From assembly GCA_026391455.1 (NCBI GenBank), contig JAPLEH010000066.1, forward strand, positions 62,001-126,000: DNA of 64,000 bases, written 5' to 3'. Below, in pieces: positions 46,043-54,035 of the stretch. Each line of letters begins with the position of its first letter. Position 1 is the first letter of the stretch. The notes beneath the pieces were generated by a model. It did not search any database and was not told the origin of the DNA. It worked only from the letters and a program-made list of their open reading frames with translations. The DNA is from Bacteroidota bacterium (GTDB taxonomy: Bacteria > Bacteroidota > Bacteroidia > Chitinophagales > Chitinophagaceae). The position numbers and the translations under genes were made by a program.

Positions 46043-46672
46043 TCAGTCCCAAATGATTACGAGTTTTGGCTCTCCTCTATAAGTTCTATTGTCAGGACCG
46101 GTAAGAACAATTTTGTCTATAATCAGAGTACTACCTTTTCTTGCACCTCTAATCATTTTTAAAGTTATACTATCCCATTTGGGGCCAATATTAGTATGTA
46201 CTTTTAAATCTAACGAGTCTATCACTGTCACCCGCACGGAATCGATGCGGTTAAAAATATCTAAATCCAGCGGCGTTTGTTTGGCATAGATACCTTCAGA
46301 ACGACTTATGGGCATCATATTATCGTCATTTCTTATGCCAACAAAGTCAATTTCAGGATTTTTCATAGTAATACATTGAAATTCAAATTGCTTAAAATAT
46401 CCGGATCCGTTAAGCGATACTATTTCCTTTTCATGACTATCAGGTGTGATTAAATACTTACCCGGTTCTCCTGTTTTCTTAATAGTGCCATTTGAAACTT
46501 CAATTTTTAATGACTTATACTTTCCTGTACTGAGATAAACGGGATTCTCAAATCCCACATACAAATATTTCTTGAAATCGGTGTTAACATAAGGGCTTTC
46601 ATTCGACACCTGTTGTCCATGAAAAAGCATCGGCAAGAATAGATTCCATAAAATGAATTGTATCTTCTGCAT
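46043..46672 (-). CDS. Secreted GldM C-terminal-like protein
   Basis: The 209-residue product has a signal peptide (residues 1-19, MLFHG). Its mature part resembles the last domains of the gliding protein GldM: YVGFENPVYLSTGKYKSLKIEVSNGTIKKTGEPGKYLI and a final TLIIDKIVLTGPDNRTYRGEP. It lacks the cytoplasmic and helical parts of GldM and has no T9SS neighbours, so it is an isolated periplasmic domain. Its 3' end is duplicated at 55132-55331 and, more diverged, at 37244-37402. The family call is moderate. Confidence 0.6.
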   Translation of the reverse strand: MQKIQFILWNLFLPMLFHGQQVSNESPYVNTDFKKYLYVGFENPVYLSTGKYKSLKIEVSNGTIKKTGEPGKYLITPDSHEKEIVSLNGSGYFKQFEFQCITMKNPEIDFVGIRNDDNMMPISRSEGIYAKQTPLDLDIFNRIDSVRVTVIDSLDLKVHTNIGPKWDSITLKMIRGARKGSTLIIDKIVLTGPDNRTYRGEPKLVIIWD

Positions 46673-46722
46673 AGAATTGAAAAATTGTTAACTACGAATG
46701 CGGTTTGTAAGCTCCCCCTGTC

Positions 46723-46845
46723 CTGCCAAACGACAACTCCATACTACTACAACCCCAACATGCAACAGTTTTTTTCAATCCCGATAGCTATCGGGAGTTT
46801 CATTGTTGGTGCTGCGCACCCAACGAAGCTTTAGTTGTTGTGTGC
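46723..46845 (-). other. attC-like site, 123 bp
   Basis: Minus-strand order: R'' GCACACAAC (46845-46837), AACTAAAGCTTCGTTGGGTG hairpin with TTGGTGC, a CCCGATAGCTATCGGG palindrome (46780-46795), GTAGTAGTATGGAGTTGTC and GTTTGGCAG (46731-46723). R'' is the exact complement of its unit start GTTGTGTGC (47498-47490, 9 of 9). Confidence 0.75.
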
Positions 46846-46848
46846 AGT

Positions 46849-47445
46849 TTATCTTATTATAAATTTCGATTTCAAAATTGACTGTTCAATTACTTTCTTG
46901 TCCTTTTCATTGTCATATGTAGCCAATATACTAAATTCTTTATTACTAAGTTCGGCAATATACATTGTTGTCCAATAAGTGAAATTTTTGTCTTTGTGGA
47001 AAATTTTTGTTTCTATAACAGAGAATTTAACTTTGTCAATAACAACTTCTCTTGTCTTTATAGTTGCGTCAGACCCTATTTTTTTGTAATTATATTTCAT
47101 AAATTCTATAAGTTTTGAAATATAACCTTTCAAAGTAAACTTTTTAATGTTTGAATTATTCTTATAGTCAGCCATTATGACATTAATATCACTTGAGTCA
47201 CTTTTAGCAACTGAAATTAGAATATTATCGTCATTGGCCTGTTTTGATAGAGTCACATTTTGCTTAATAATACTATCACCTTTTTTCATTGAAGATGAAA
47301 AATTATCTACCCTTGTTCTATAATTTTCAGGTTTTGTATATGTCCAAATGGCTTTATCAACTTTATAAGTTTTCTGTCCAAACGAAACGATACCCGTCAA
47401 TAAAATGCTCATAAGAATTATTGGTTTCACTAATTTCTGTGTCAT
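46849..47445 (-). CDS. Secreted protein of unknown function
   Basis: The 198-residue product has a signal peptide (residues 1-23, IVSFG). The mature part is an alpha/beta domain of about 170 residues with a central WTYTKPENYRTRVDNFSSSM and AELSNKEFSILATYDNEKD, reminiscent of small lipid-binding or stress proteins but not assigned. It is the gene of a 9/9-matched cassette (starts at 47498, R'' at 46845). Confidence 0.6.
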   Translation of the reverse strand: MTQKLVKPIILMSILLTGIVSFGQKTYKVDKAIWTYTKPENYRTRVDNFSSSMKKGDSIIKQNVTLSKQANDDNILISVAKSDSSDINVIMADYKNNSNIKKFTLKGYISKLIEFMKYNYKKIGSDATIKTREVVIDKVKFSVIETKIFHKDKNFTYWTTMYIAELSNKEFSILATYDNEKDKKVIEQSILKSKFIIR

Positions 47446-47489
47446 AAAATATAAACTTAAAGTAGTTATCTAACAGATGTCGGCAAATT

Positions 47490-47689
47490 GCACACAACGT
47501 TCGAGTATTTGCGAAGGCAGGGAATTCATTGATTGTCCAGCCCGGTACAAATGCTCAGTTGAAAATACATTGTTGAAGTTAAGGACTAAAGCTGAACATT
47601 GAACGTCGAGCCCGAACCGCTGCTGATGCTTGCACATAGCTGAAGTTTCATTGTCCAGCCCTGCTTTTGCAAATACTTTTGTTAGCTGC
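47490..47689 (-). other. attC-like site, 200 bp
   Basis: Minus-strand order: R'' GCAGCTAAC (47689-47681), GTATTTGCAAAAGCAGGG (L'', 47676-47659), a 130-base middle, CCCTGCCTTCGCAAATAC (L', 47522-47505) and GTTGTGTGC (R', 47498-47490). L'' and L' are an 18-bp inverted repeat with two mismatches. R'' is the exact complement of the start of its own cassette (GTTAGCTGC, 49710-49702). Confidence 0.8.
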
Positions 47690-47704
47690 ATAGTCATCGT
47701 CTCG

Positions 47705-49624
47705 TTAGTCATTATATGGGTCCATTAAACCATTGGGAAAGTATGTCCGTTTATTCCAAAACTGCCCTGGGTTAATGCTTCCGTTAATTACATTGCTGTA
47801 AACAACTTTCTCTTTCTTCAGTTTGTCGTTATCAATATATCTTAGTTCTGCTCTGATTTTTGTTTGAAATTCCCCGTTGTAATTTGGAATTGTAAATTTC
47901 CAAAAGGCATTTGGCTCTAATTCAACTTTATGATAACTATTTCCACACCAACTGCTGGGTAAATATTCAATGTCTTTCCATTCTCCTTTGTTGTTTTGGG
48001 CTTGAAGCTTCATATAAAGTCTACTATCCTGTGCATTTAATTTAACGGTGTCAATAGATGTATTGCTGATAAAAACGTTAAAGCCAAAAAATTTGTTAGC
48101 AAATGCGTCTATTTTAGTTGTGTCAATTGCTATAGAAAGAGAATTAAGCGGAAACTTTGTGTCAGTTATTATATTTGGTTTATTGGGAGAAGTTGCCCAA
48201 CCGCCGCTATTGTCTGCTTCTGTATTTTTGGGTGTCGAATATGCGTAAAAATAACCACGGTTCATGAAGTCTATATTCAAATGCTTTAATGCTGTAGAAT
48301 TGTCATCTTGTTGCTGCCAAACAATCTCACCGTTTTTATTGATGTAACTTAGTTTGTCATCTATAACAGCTTTTATAAGTCCGTTTACAAATCCATTGCG
48401 GTCAAATTCTTGCATTATCGGTTTAGAAATAATAGTACCTTTTAAATCAGCTATTCCGAATAAAGTTTTGTTGTCATCACTTTCTTTACTAAAAAAGAAA
48501 TAACCATCGATAATTCCAACTCTGTCTATCTCGTCATAATCTGATTTTGTTACAAAATTTCCTAAAGTGTCAATTATGCCGAAGCCATCACTTGTCTCCA
48601 CAATTGCATAACCATTTTTGAAGGTTTCCGATGGAATGTCTTCAAATTCTTTGTTGCCAATTCGTTTGAAGTATGTGTCAATCAAAATATAATCCTTGTT
48701 ATTTTCTTTAATGAATGCTCTTCCATTGGAAAAGTCTTTTACATATCTGTAGTTGGTGTCGTTAAAAATAATTTCGCCTTTTAGATTTATAAACCCTTCG
48801 TAATTTTTTTCAGAGGTAGAAATAATCCCCTTTTTTTCAGGTATCCAATATTTGTATAGGCTGACTTTAGCATAGCCGTCGTGAAAGTCTCCATCAACAT
48901 AACTATTGTCTTTATAAGGTCTTTTAAAAAGAAGGTTGCCTTTTGTATCAATAACACCGTCGGTGCTTCCATCTTTATTTCGTTTGTCATTTATCTCAAC
49001 TGATGCATAACCTTCATGAAAAGGTTTTATTGTTTCATATTTTCCAAATGGTACAATAAATTTTCCTGTGCTATCAATAACTCCAACTCTTTTTTTCTGT
49101 TGCTTCTGTGTTGGGTTGATATATTCATACACTATTGACACACCATTTTTAAAGTCACTTATTGAGCTAAATACTGTGTCAATGAGTAGTTGTTTTGTGT
49201 AAACGTCGATTAAGCCTTGCTTTTTTGAGTGGGTGGTAATTATCCCTTTTTTTGTATCAATGAAATAAAGTCCTGAATAAGTTTTTGGCAATACTTTATT
49301 TCCTGTCTTATCAATAAACAAAGGTTCCCCGTCTTTATAAACAACTGTCAAACCATGAACAAAGTTTGTGGCAAAATCATAGTCGGGCTTAATGACAAAT
49401 GTGCCACTTTCGTTGATAAATCCATACATGCCGTTAAGTCGAACCGCCGCCAAACCTTCTGAAAAATCATTTCCACTTAAGAAAATTGGGCTTATAACAA
49501 TCTTTCCTTTTTCGTTAATGTAGCCAACCTTGTCGTTTTGAGTGATTTTGAAAAGATGCTGTGTCTGTCCATAAGACAAAAGGGACAGCGATATAAAGAG
49601 TATCGTTAGAGTAGTTTTCACCAT
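47705..49624 (-). CDS. WG-repeat protein with a C-terminal beta domain
   Basis: The 639-residue secreted protein (signal residues 1-19) carries about ten WG repeats over residues 25-430, of the form KWGYINEKGKIVISPxFxxxxxFSEGLA and FINESGTFVIKPDYDFATNF. WG proteins are periplasmic or surface propeller-like carriers of unknown role. Residues 520-639 form a separate domain shared with the protein at 43432-44169. It sits in a cassette with exact 9/9 end match. Confidence 0.85.
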   Translation of the reverse strand: MVKTTLTILFISLSLLSYGQTQHLFKITQNDKVGYINEKGKIVISPIFLSGNDFSEGLAAVRLNGMYGFINESGTFVIKPDYDFATNFVHGLTVVYKDGEPLFIDKTGNKVLPKTYSGLYFIDTKKGIITTHSKKQGLIDVYTKQLLIDTVFSSISDFKNGVSIVYEYINPTQKQQKKRVGVIDSTGKFIVPFGKYETIKPFHEGYASVEINDKRNKDGSTDGVIDTKGNLLFKRPYKDNSYVDGDFHDGYAKVSLYKYWIPEKKGIISTSEKNYEGFINLKGEIIFNDTNYRYVKDFSNGRAFIKENNKDYILIDTYFKRIGNKEFEDIPSETFKNGYAIVETSDGFGIIDTLGNFVTKSDYDEIDRVGIIDGYFFFSKESDDNKTLFGIADLKGTIISKPIMQEFDRNGFVNGLIKAVIDDKLSYINKNGEIVWQQQDDNSTALKHLNIDFMNRGYFYAYSTPKNTEADNSGGWATSPNKPNIITDTKFPLNSLSIAIDTTKIDAFANKFFGFNVFISNTSIDTVKLNAQDSRLYMKLQAQNNKGEWKDIEYLPSSWCGNSYHKVELEPNAFWKFTIPNYNGEFQTKIRAELRYIDNDKLKKEKVVYSNVINGSINPGQFWNKRTYFPNGLMDPYND

Positions 49625-49787
49625 TGCAGTTTTTTGTTCAGATGCTTTAATTTGTCAAATTGCATAAGTTGCTTGGGTTATTAGGGTGCTGCTTTTGACT
49701 TGCAGCTAACGAGCAGGTATTTGCGAAGGCTGGGGAATAGACTTCCGTCCGCCCGGCTACCTGATGCTAAATTTATAAATAAAAGTT

Positions 49788-51098
49788 CACTAGCGTTGCG
49801 TTGTTTTTTATAAAAGTTCTTTGAAACACTTGATGGGTCTATGTTTGAGCGAATTGAAAGTCGGCGTTGATTTGAAAAAAATCCAGTCTTTCTTTGTTGC
49901 AAATCGTTGATAATGAACAAAGGGAGAATGGTTTTTACACAGATTATGGACTTTGCATCACAGGATATTTTCAAAGTTTGTGTAAACAGGTATAAAGGAA
50001 ATTACAAATCAAAGGATTTCTCTTGCTGGAAACAATTTTTGTGTATGGCTTTTGGGCAATTAACCCATCGGGAAAGCATGAGCGATACACTTCTTTGTTT
50101 AAAATTGAACGCAGATAAACTCTATCACCTTGGCATCGGCAAAGCAGTTAATAAATCCACTTTGTCACGGTCAAATGAAAACAGGGACTGGCATATTTTC
50201 CAGGACTTTGGGCTGAAGCTAATCGAAGAAGCGAAAAGATTGTATGAAGGCGACAATCAATCAGAACTCAATCTTAAAGGGCGTGTATTTGCGTTGGATT
50301 CCACTACAGTTGACCTTTGTCTGGAAGTTTTTTTGTGGGCACCGTTCCGTTCAACAAAAGCAGCGGTTAAAATTCACACACTGCTTGATTTAAAGACATC
50401 CATACCGGAGTTTATTTTTATTTCCGAAGGCAATGTCCATGATGTGAAAATAATGGATTTAATCCCGGTTCAAAAGGGCAGCTATTACATAATGGATAAG
50501 GCTTACGTGGATTTTGAACGCCTGTTTTCAATCCGGCAGCAGCGGGCATATTTTGTTGTAAGAGCGAAGGAGAACATGCAGTTCAAACGCATCACTTCAA
50601 GAATACCTGATAAAACCGCAGGTGTACTTTGTGACCAGGATATAATGCTTACAGGAATTAACAGCAGCAAGAGATACCCTGAACAATTAAGGCGTATCAA
50701 ATTTCATGATTCAGAATACAACAGGACATTTGTTTTTCTGACCAATAATTTTAAAATAAAAGCACAAACGGTTACGCAGCTTTATAAACACCGTTGGGGT
50801 GTTGAGTTGTTTTTCAAATGGATAAAGCAGAACCTGAAAGTGCAGTCTTTCTGGGGCTTTAATGAGAATGCTGTTAAAACACAAATATGGATTGCCATAT
50901 CCGTTTATGTGCTGGTATTAATTGCAAGAAAAAAACTAAAGCTGATAAATTCACCCTATGAAATCATACAATACATCAGTCTTGCACCCTTTGAAAAAAG
51001 AGCAATACATGAGGTGTTTCTAAACATAGAAAATCAAGATGTCAAAGAACAAAAATGCATTCAATTGAAAATCATATAACTAAGACGCAACGCTAGTG
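49788..51098 (+). mobile_element. IS4-family insertion sequence, 1311 bp
   Basis: Terminal inverted repeats CACTAGCGTTGCGT (49788-49801 and 51085-51098, 14 bp perfect) bracket a single transposase gene. The 9-bp target duplication ATAAAAGTT is at 49779-49787 and 51099-51107. The element sits in the middle of an attC-like site, between the genes at 47705-49624 and 51239-51946, and looks intact. Confidence 0.93.
49913..51079 (+). CDS. IS4-family transposase (DUF4372 N-terminus)
   Basis: The 388-residue DDE transposase has an N-terminal DUF4372-like domain (SWKQFLCMAFGQLTHRESMSDTL) and the catalytic core: first Asp in VFALDSTTVDL, second in YIMDKAYVDFE, and the YREK signature YKHRWGVELFFKWIK with the catalytic Glu. 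ATG at 49913 is preferred over the TTG at 49907. The frame is intact, so the element may be active. Confidence 0.92.
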   Translation: MNKGRMVFTQIMDFASQDIFKVCVNRYKGNYKSKDFSCWKQFLCMAFGQLTHRESMSDTLLCLKLNADKLYHLGIGKAVNKSTLSRSNENRDWHIFQDFGLKLIEEAKRLYEGDNQSELNLKGRVFALDSTTVDLCLEVFLWAPFRSTKAAVKIHTLLDLKTSIPEFIFISEGNVHDVKIMDLIPVQKGSYYIMDKAYVDFERLFSIRQQRAYFVVRAKENMQFKRITSRIPDKTAGVLCDQDIMLTGINSSKRYPEQLRRIKFHDSEYNRTFVFLTNNFKIKAQTVTQLYKHRWGVELFFKWIKQNLKVQSFWGFNENAVKTQIWIAISVYVLVLIARKKLKLINSPYEIIQYISLAPFEKRAIHEVFLNIENQDVKEQKCIQLKII

Positions 51099-51238
51099 AT
51101 AAAAGTTGATGATTTGCACATAGCTAAATAGTTATTCGTCTGCCCGATATGAAGCCAAATTGAAAAACAAAAAGTTGAAACACGGCTTACGTCCGCCCAG
51201 CTTTTGCAAATACCAATGTTGCCTGCTGGCCTTTGTCG

Positions 51239-51946
51239 TCAAGCTTTTAGATGTTCCAAAATTTCTAAGTCCTGAAATGTCTGAATATTATTTTCTCTGT
51301 TTTTGTCAAAGTAGGTTCGGTAATTTTTTAAAGTCATTTGTTCCGCAATTTCTTTCGCTGTTAAAAGTCGTTTGGGTTTAGGAACTACTGGTGTTGCAAT
51401 TAAAAAATCAAAGTCGTTCATTTCATTTGTCCACGGTATTTGTAGAAAGCCGTTTTTGTCAATAACGGGAAGTTCGTTGTCGTCAATTCGATATTGCAAA
51501 TGGTCAAAAGTATCACTGTATTTCTGATAGAGGCTTGTCCACCACTTACGAATAACATCAGCGTTTGTTTTGTCTTTTGTGTCAATATTGGGGTTAACTA
51601 ATAACCCAACCGTCCCCCAAGTTTTATTTATTGAAGGACCTTTGTCTGTCCAAAAACCTTCTGCTGCCGCCAAAGCAAAAGCTTGACTATCTAAAATTCT
51701 TGCGTTTTTAATTTCATTTTTGAAGCCCAAAATGTAAGCTTGTCCTTGTTGTGTAGAAATATGATTTGAAAAAATCATTGTGTAAGTGTCGCTCCGTGTT
51801 GACGATTGTCTACCGTAACGAATAGGCACAGAAACAAATCGTTTGGTGTCTAAACTTTCCAAATTCATAGTCTTCCACTTCTGTCGAAGGTCTGTGTCCT
51901 CCCAAAGTAAAGAACCAATAATTATTACTCCTCCTTTAAAGTTCAT
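51239..51946 (-). CDS. Cytoplasmic protein of unknown function, cassette-borne
   Basis: The 235-residue product starts at the ATG at 51946. It opens with FKGGVIIIGSLLWEDTDLRQKWKTM and VSVPIRYGRQSSTRSDTYTMIFSN, a strongly conserved-looking pattern that suggests a gamma-glutamylcyclotransferase-like or similar barrel, but I could not assign it. Later parts include GFWTDKGPSINKTWGTVGLLVNP and DDNELPVIDKNGFLQIPWTNEMNDFDFLIA. It is the first cassette of the array on the side of the 52-kb structured RNA, and its ends match exactly (9/9). Confidence 0.6.
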   Translation of the reverse strand: MNFKGGVIIIGSLLWEDTDLRQKWKTMNLESLDTKRFVSVPIRYGRQSSTRSDTYTMIFSNHISTQQGQAYILGFKNEIKNARILDSQAFALAAAEGFWTDKGPSINKTWGTVGLLVNPNIDTKDKTNADVIRKWWTSLYQKYSDTFDHLQYRIDDNELPVIDKNGFLQIPWTNEMNDFDFLIATPVVPKPKRLLTAKEIAEQMTLKNYRTYFDKNRENNIQTFQDLEILEHLKA

Positions 51947-51978
51947 AGTATGATGATGGTCGTTTAGGCTTGCAGGCA

Positions 51979-52000
51979 ACTCAAAAATATGTGAAAGTTT
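51979..52000. repeat. 22-bp cassette-boundary repeat (copy 1)
   Basis: CAACTCAAAAATATGTGAAAGT lies just outside the cassette start GTTGCCTGC (51980-51972) and recurs at 45440-45461. It could be the outer half of an attachment site; no integrase gene adjoins it. Confidence 0.75.
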
Positions 52001-52253
52001 TTACCCCAACCAATTTCGCATTTTTTATAATACTAGTTTATAATCATTACGATACAAAAATATTTGCCATTGAATTTACTTGCGCAAATACCCGATCCTA
52101 AACGACTATAAACGTTTATAATCGGATATACGTTTTCCGAACATACACCCCTCCCCCCACCCCCACAATACCAAAAACATAGTATTTTTTCCTCCAAGAA
52201 AATTTCTCAAAAATTAGCCTACGTATTTTTTGTATTTCATTCAACCAATTCCC

Positions 52254-52440
52254 TATTTTTACTCCGCGTTATATTGGTATAGGGCAGGACGAAACCTGCT
52301 CTTAGTAAGTTAAGTTGCAGGCTTTTTTATGCCTGCAACTTTCTTGGAAAATACGGTCCTGCACCCCCGTGCAAGTCTGTAATGGGCTTGCTGCCCTATA
52401 CCGGTGTAACGCAACGGGACAGGCAGGACCGTATTTTTTT
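52254..52440 (+). ncRNA. Predicted structured RNA with two interleaved stems
   Basis: A TATTTTTAC box (52254-52262) is followed by a 22-bp stem P1 (52266-52287 with 52391-52412, three G-U pairs) and a 15-bp perfect stem P2 (52348-52362 with 52423-52437), whose 3' arm runs into a T run (52434-52440) as in a terminator. A third hairpin (52312-52341, 11 bp) sits inside P1. P1 and P2 interleave, so they form a pseudoknot or exclude each other. The 69-residue gene starts 24 bp after the T run. A Bacteroidota 6S RNA (Rfam 6S-Flavo) or a leader RNA are options; I could not match a known class. Confidence 0.6.
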
Positions 52441-52463
52441 CTGCCACTTCAAACCCCTACACT

Positions 52464-52673
52464 ATGGCAGCACCAAAACCCACACATCAACAATTGCTCG
52501 AAGCCCTCCTGGATGGAAATGATGATCTCTTACTGCTGGATAATCTCATCGATGCCGGCGAGGCCGCCTTCCACGTTATCTATCACTCCGCCATGGAAGA
52601 CCATTTGAAATTGGTATCCTTTCAGATCGAAAAACGTTTTAAGCTGTACGCTACTTTGCTACAGAAAGGATAA
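52464..52673 (+). CDS. Small orphan protein (69 residues)
   Basis: The product is helical and acidic in its first half (LLEALLDGNDDLLLLDNLIDAGEAAF) and basic at the end (KRFKLYATLLQ), with no signal or membrane segment. No family was recognised. It starts 24 bp after the T run of the structured RNA, so a read-through or attenuation link is possible. The ATG at 52464 has no strong Shine-Dalgarno, as usual in this phylum. Confidence 0.5.
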   Translation: MAAPKPTHQQLLEALLDGNDDLLLLDNLIDAGEAAFHVIYHSAMEDHLKLVSFQIEKRFKLYATLLQKG

Positions 52674-52735
52674 CTGAAGAAAAGATGTCTTTTCCGAAAA
52701 GGAGTATCCTTCACTGCATAAAATGTAATGTACAA

Positions 52736-52758
52736 AGGCCGCTCTACTGGCGGCCTTA
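52736..52758. repeat. GC hairpin after the orphan gene
   Basis: AAGGCCGC and GCGGCCTT form a perfect 8-bp stem around TCTACTG. No T run follows, so terminator activity is uncertain. The remaining sequence to 52900 shows no other feature. Confidence 0.4.
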
Positions 52759-52903
52759 CCTGGCTCTGCGGCATATCTTTAAGGTGATGCTTACCTGTTT
52801 ACTTGCGGGCTTACCACTTTTCCTAACCCTATTACCTATGTCCCGGACTTTCCACTGACTTTATCCAACGATATTCACTGTTTCTATTTTGGAATTAAGT
52901 CCC

Positions 52904-53323
52904 TTTCAGATTCAACCATATGCTTGTCCGTTTGCCTGTAATTCGTTTCAGATGCAACCAAATACACGTCCGATTGACCCTAATTCGTTTCAGATGCAAC
53001 CAAATACACGTCCGATTGACCCTAACTCGTTTCAGGTGCAACCAAATACACGTCCGATTGACCCTAATACATTTCAGATGCAACCAAATACATGTCCGAT
53101 TGACCCTAACTCGTTTCAGATGCAACCAAATACACGTCCGATTGACCCTAACTCGTTTCAGATGCAACCAAATACACGTCCGATTGACCCTAATTCGTTT
53201 CAGGTGCAACCTAATACACGTCCGATTGACCCTAATTCGTTTCAGATGCATCCAAATACACGTCCGATACACGTAAATCTTCATCAGATCGACTGTAAAC
53301 CTCGTCCGATCCGATCAAATTCA
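52904..53323. repeat. Minisatellite of 42-bp units (8 conserved, 2 degenerate)
   Basis: TTTCAG marks each unit at 52904 (degenerate), 52946, 52988, 53030, 53072, 53114, 53156, 53198 and 53240, with a degenerate tenth from 53282: a fixed 42-bp step. The unit core is GATGCAACCAAATACACGTC. A plus frame is open throughout (SFQMQPNTRPIDPN repeats, TTG start 52889), but two other frames are open as well, so coding is doubtful. Confidence 0.85.
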
Positions 53324-53476
53324 TGTTTTTGTGATGTTGAAGATGTTCGAAAGAATTGTATTTATTTGATTTACAAATAATTATATTTTTGCGAGGTATT
53401 CCAGTAATTAAAAGCCTCTCAACCCCACTGTTTAGTTAAGTAAACCATAACCAACCACATGAGATACTTTTCACTA

Positions 53477-53606
53477 CCTGCCTGCCATGCCTACCGTGCC
53501 TACCGGCAGGTAAAACGGCACCCTATAACTATCAGGTCTATATTCTAAAATATCAACAGCCCCGTACATCCTACACCGTACATCGTAGATCGTACATCGT
53601 ACATCT
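53477..53606. repeat. GC palindromes and inverted TGTACGR satellite
   Basis: TACCTGCCTGCC and CTACCGGCAGGTA-like palindromes are followed by ATCGTACATCGTACATC units (53562-53606), the reverse orientation of the 577-609 satellite. It fills the gap between the minisatellite and the DoxX-like gene. Confidence 0.7.
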
Positions 53607-53607
53607 A

Positions 53608-54024
53608 TCAGCCAATGATCCTTTTATCCCTGGCTACATACTTTGCAAAGGCAAGCAATGCCCCCGTTACCATAATGTTTCTGAAAAAGTTTACCATTTC
53701 AAGTTCTTTTTCCCGATCCATGGTTGCGGTCATGGCTGTTGCATCCATTTCGTGTCCCATTGCTCTGGGTAAATGAACCAATACACCCATCAGGATCACA
53801 TATAAAGCCATTAAGGTGTATGCTAATTTGTCGTACTGGGCAATAACGGCACTTACGATAAATAACAAAATACATACTACCGTGAAGTAGTTCCAAAAAA
53901 ACGGAAAAGGTAAATAGTCGGGTACAAAGGCAGCGCCAACTTCTGGTTTACCCAGATGCAACCCAACATATAACAAAAAAGATAGTGGGAAGATATATCT
54001 TCCGGAATTTAATATCTTATCCAT
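53608..54024 (-). CDS. DoxX-like membrane protein
   Basis: The 138-residue protein has four transmembrane helices (residues about 8-26, 40-66, 72-88 and 112-132) with RDKRIIG at the end. It matches the DoxX/DoxD-like family of small membrane oxidoreductase-associated proteins; the exact role is not known. It is the last gene of the Crp-YCII-DoxX operon, 11 bp after the YCII gene. Confidence 0.75.
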   Translation of the reverse strand: MDKILNSGRYIFPLSFLLYVGLHLGKPEVGAAFVPDYLPFPFFWNYFTVVCILLFIVSAVIAQYDKLAYTLMALYVILMGVLVHLPRAMGHEMDATAMTATMDREKELEMVNFFRNIMVTGALLAFAKYVARDKRIIG

Positions 54025-54035
54025 GGTGCTACGAT

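Larger units (their letters stand above)
49702..51226 (-). other. attC-like site split by an IS4-family element
   Basis: Minus-strand R'' GCAGGCAAC (51226-51218), GGTATTTGCAAAAGCTGGG (51214-51196) and GGGCGGACG are followed, beyond the element, by GGGCGGACGG, CCCAGCCTTCGCAAATACC (49734-49716) and GTTAGCTGC (49710-49702). The 19-bp arms match in 17 bases. R'' is the exact complement of its cassette start at 51980-51972. Confidence 0.8.

Noticed and set aside
49907-51079. Integron integrase in the array
   Set aside because: The only recombinase frame here is a DDE (IS4) transposase with the YREK signature; no tyrosine-recombinase motifs were seen anywhere in the window.
52254-52440. Cobalamin, TPP or SAM riboswitch
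   Set aside because: None of the conserved core strings of these classes are present; kept only as an unclassified structured RNA.
52889-53380. Repeat protein gene (NSFQMQPNTRPIDP units) or CRISPR
   Set aside because: The only start is TTG, two other frames are open as well, and units have no spacers; treated as a minisatellite.
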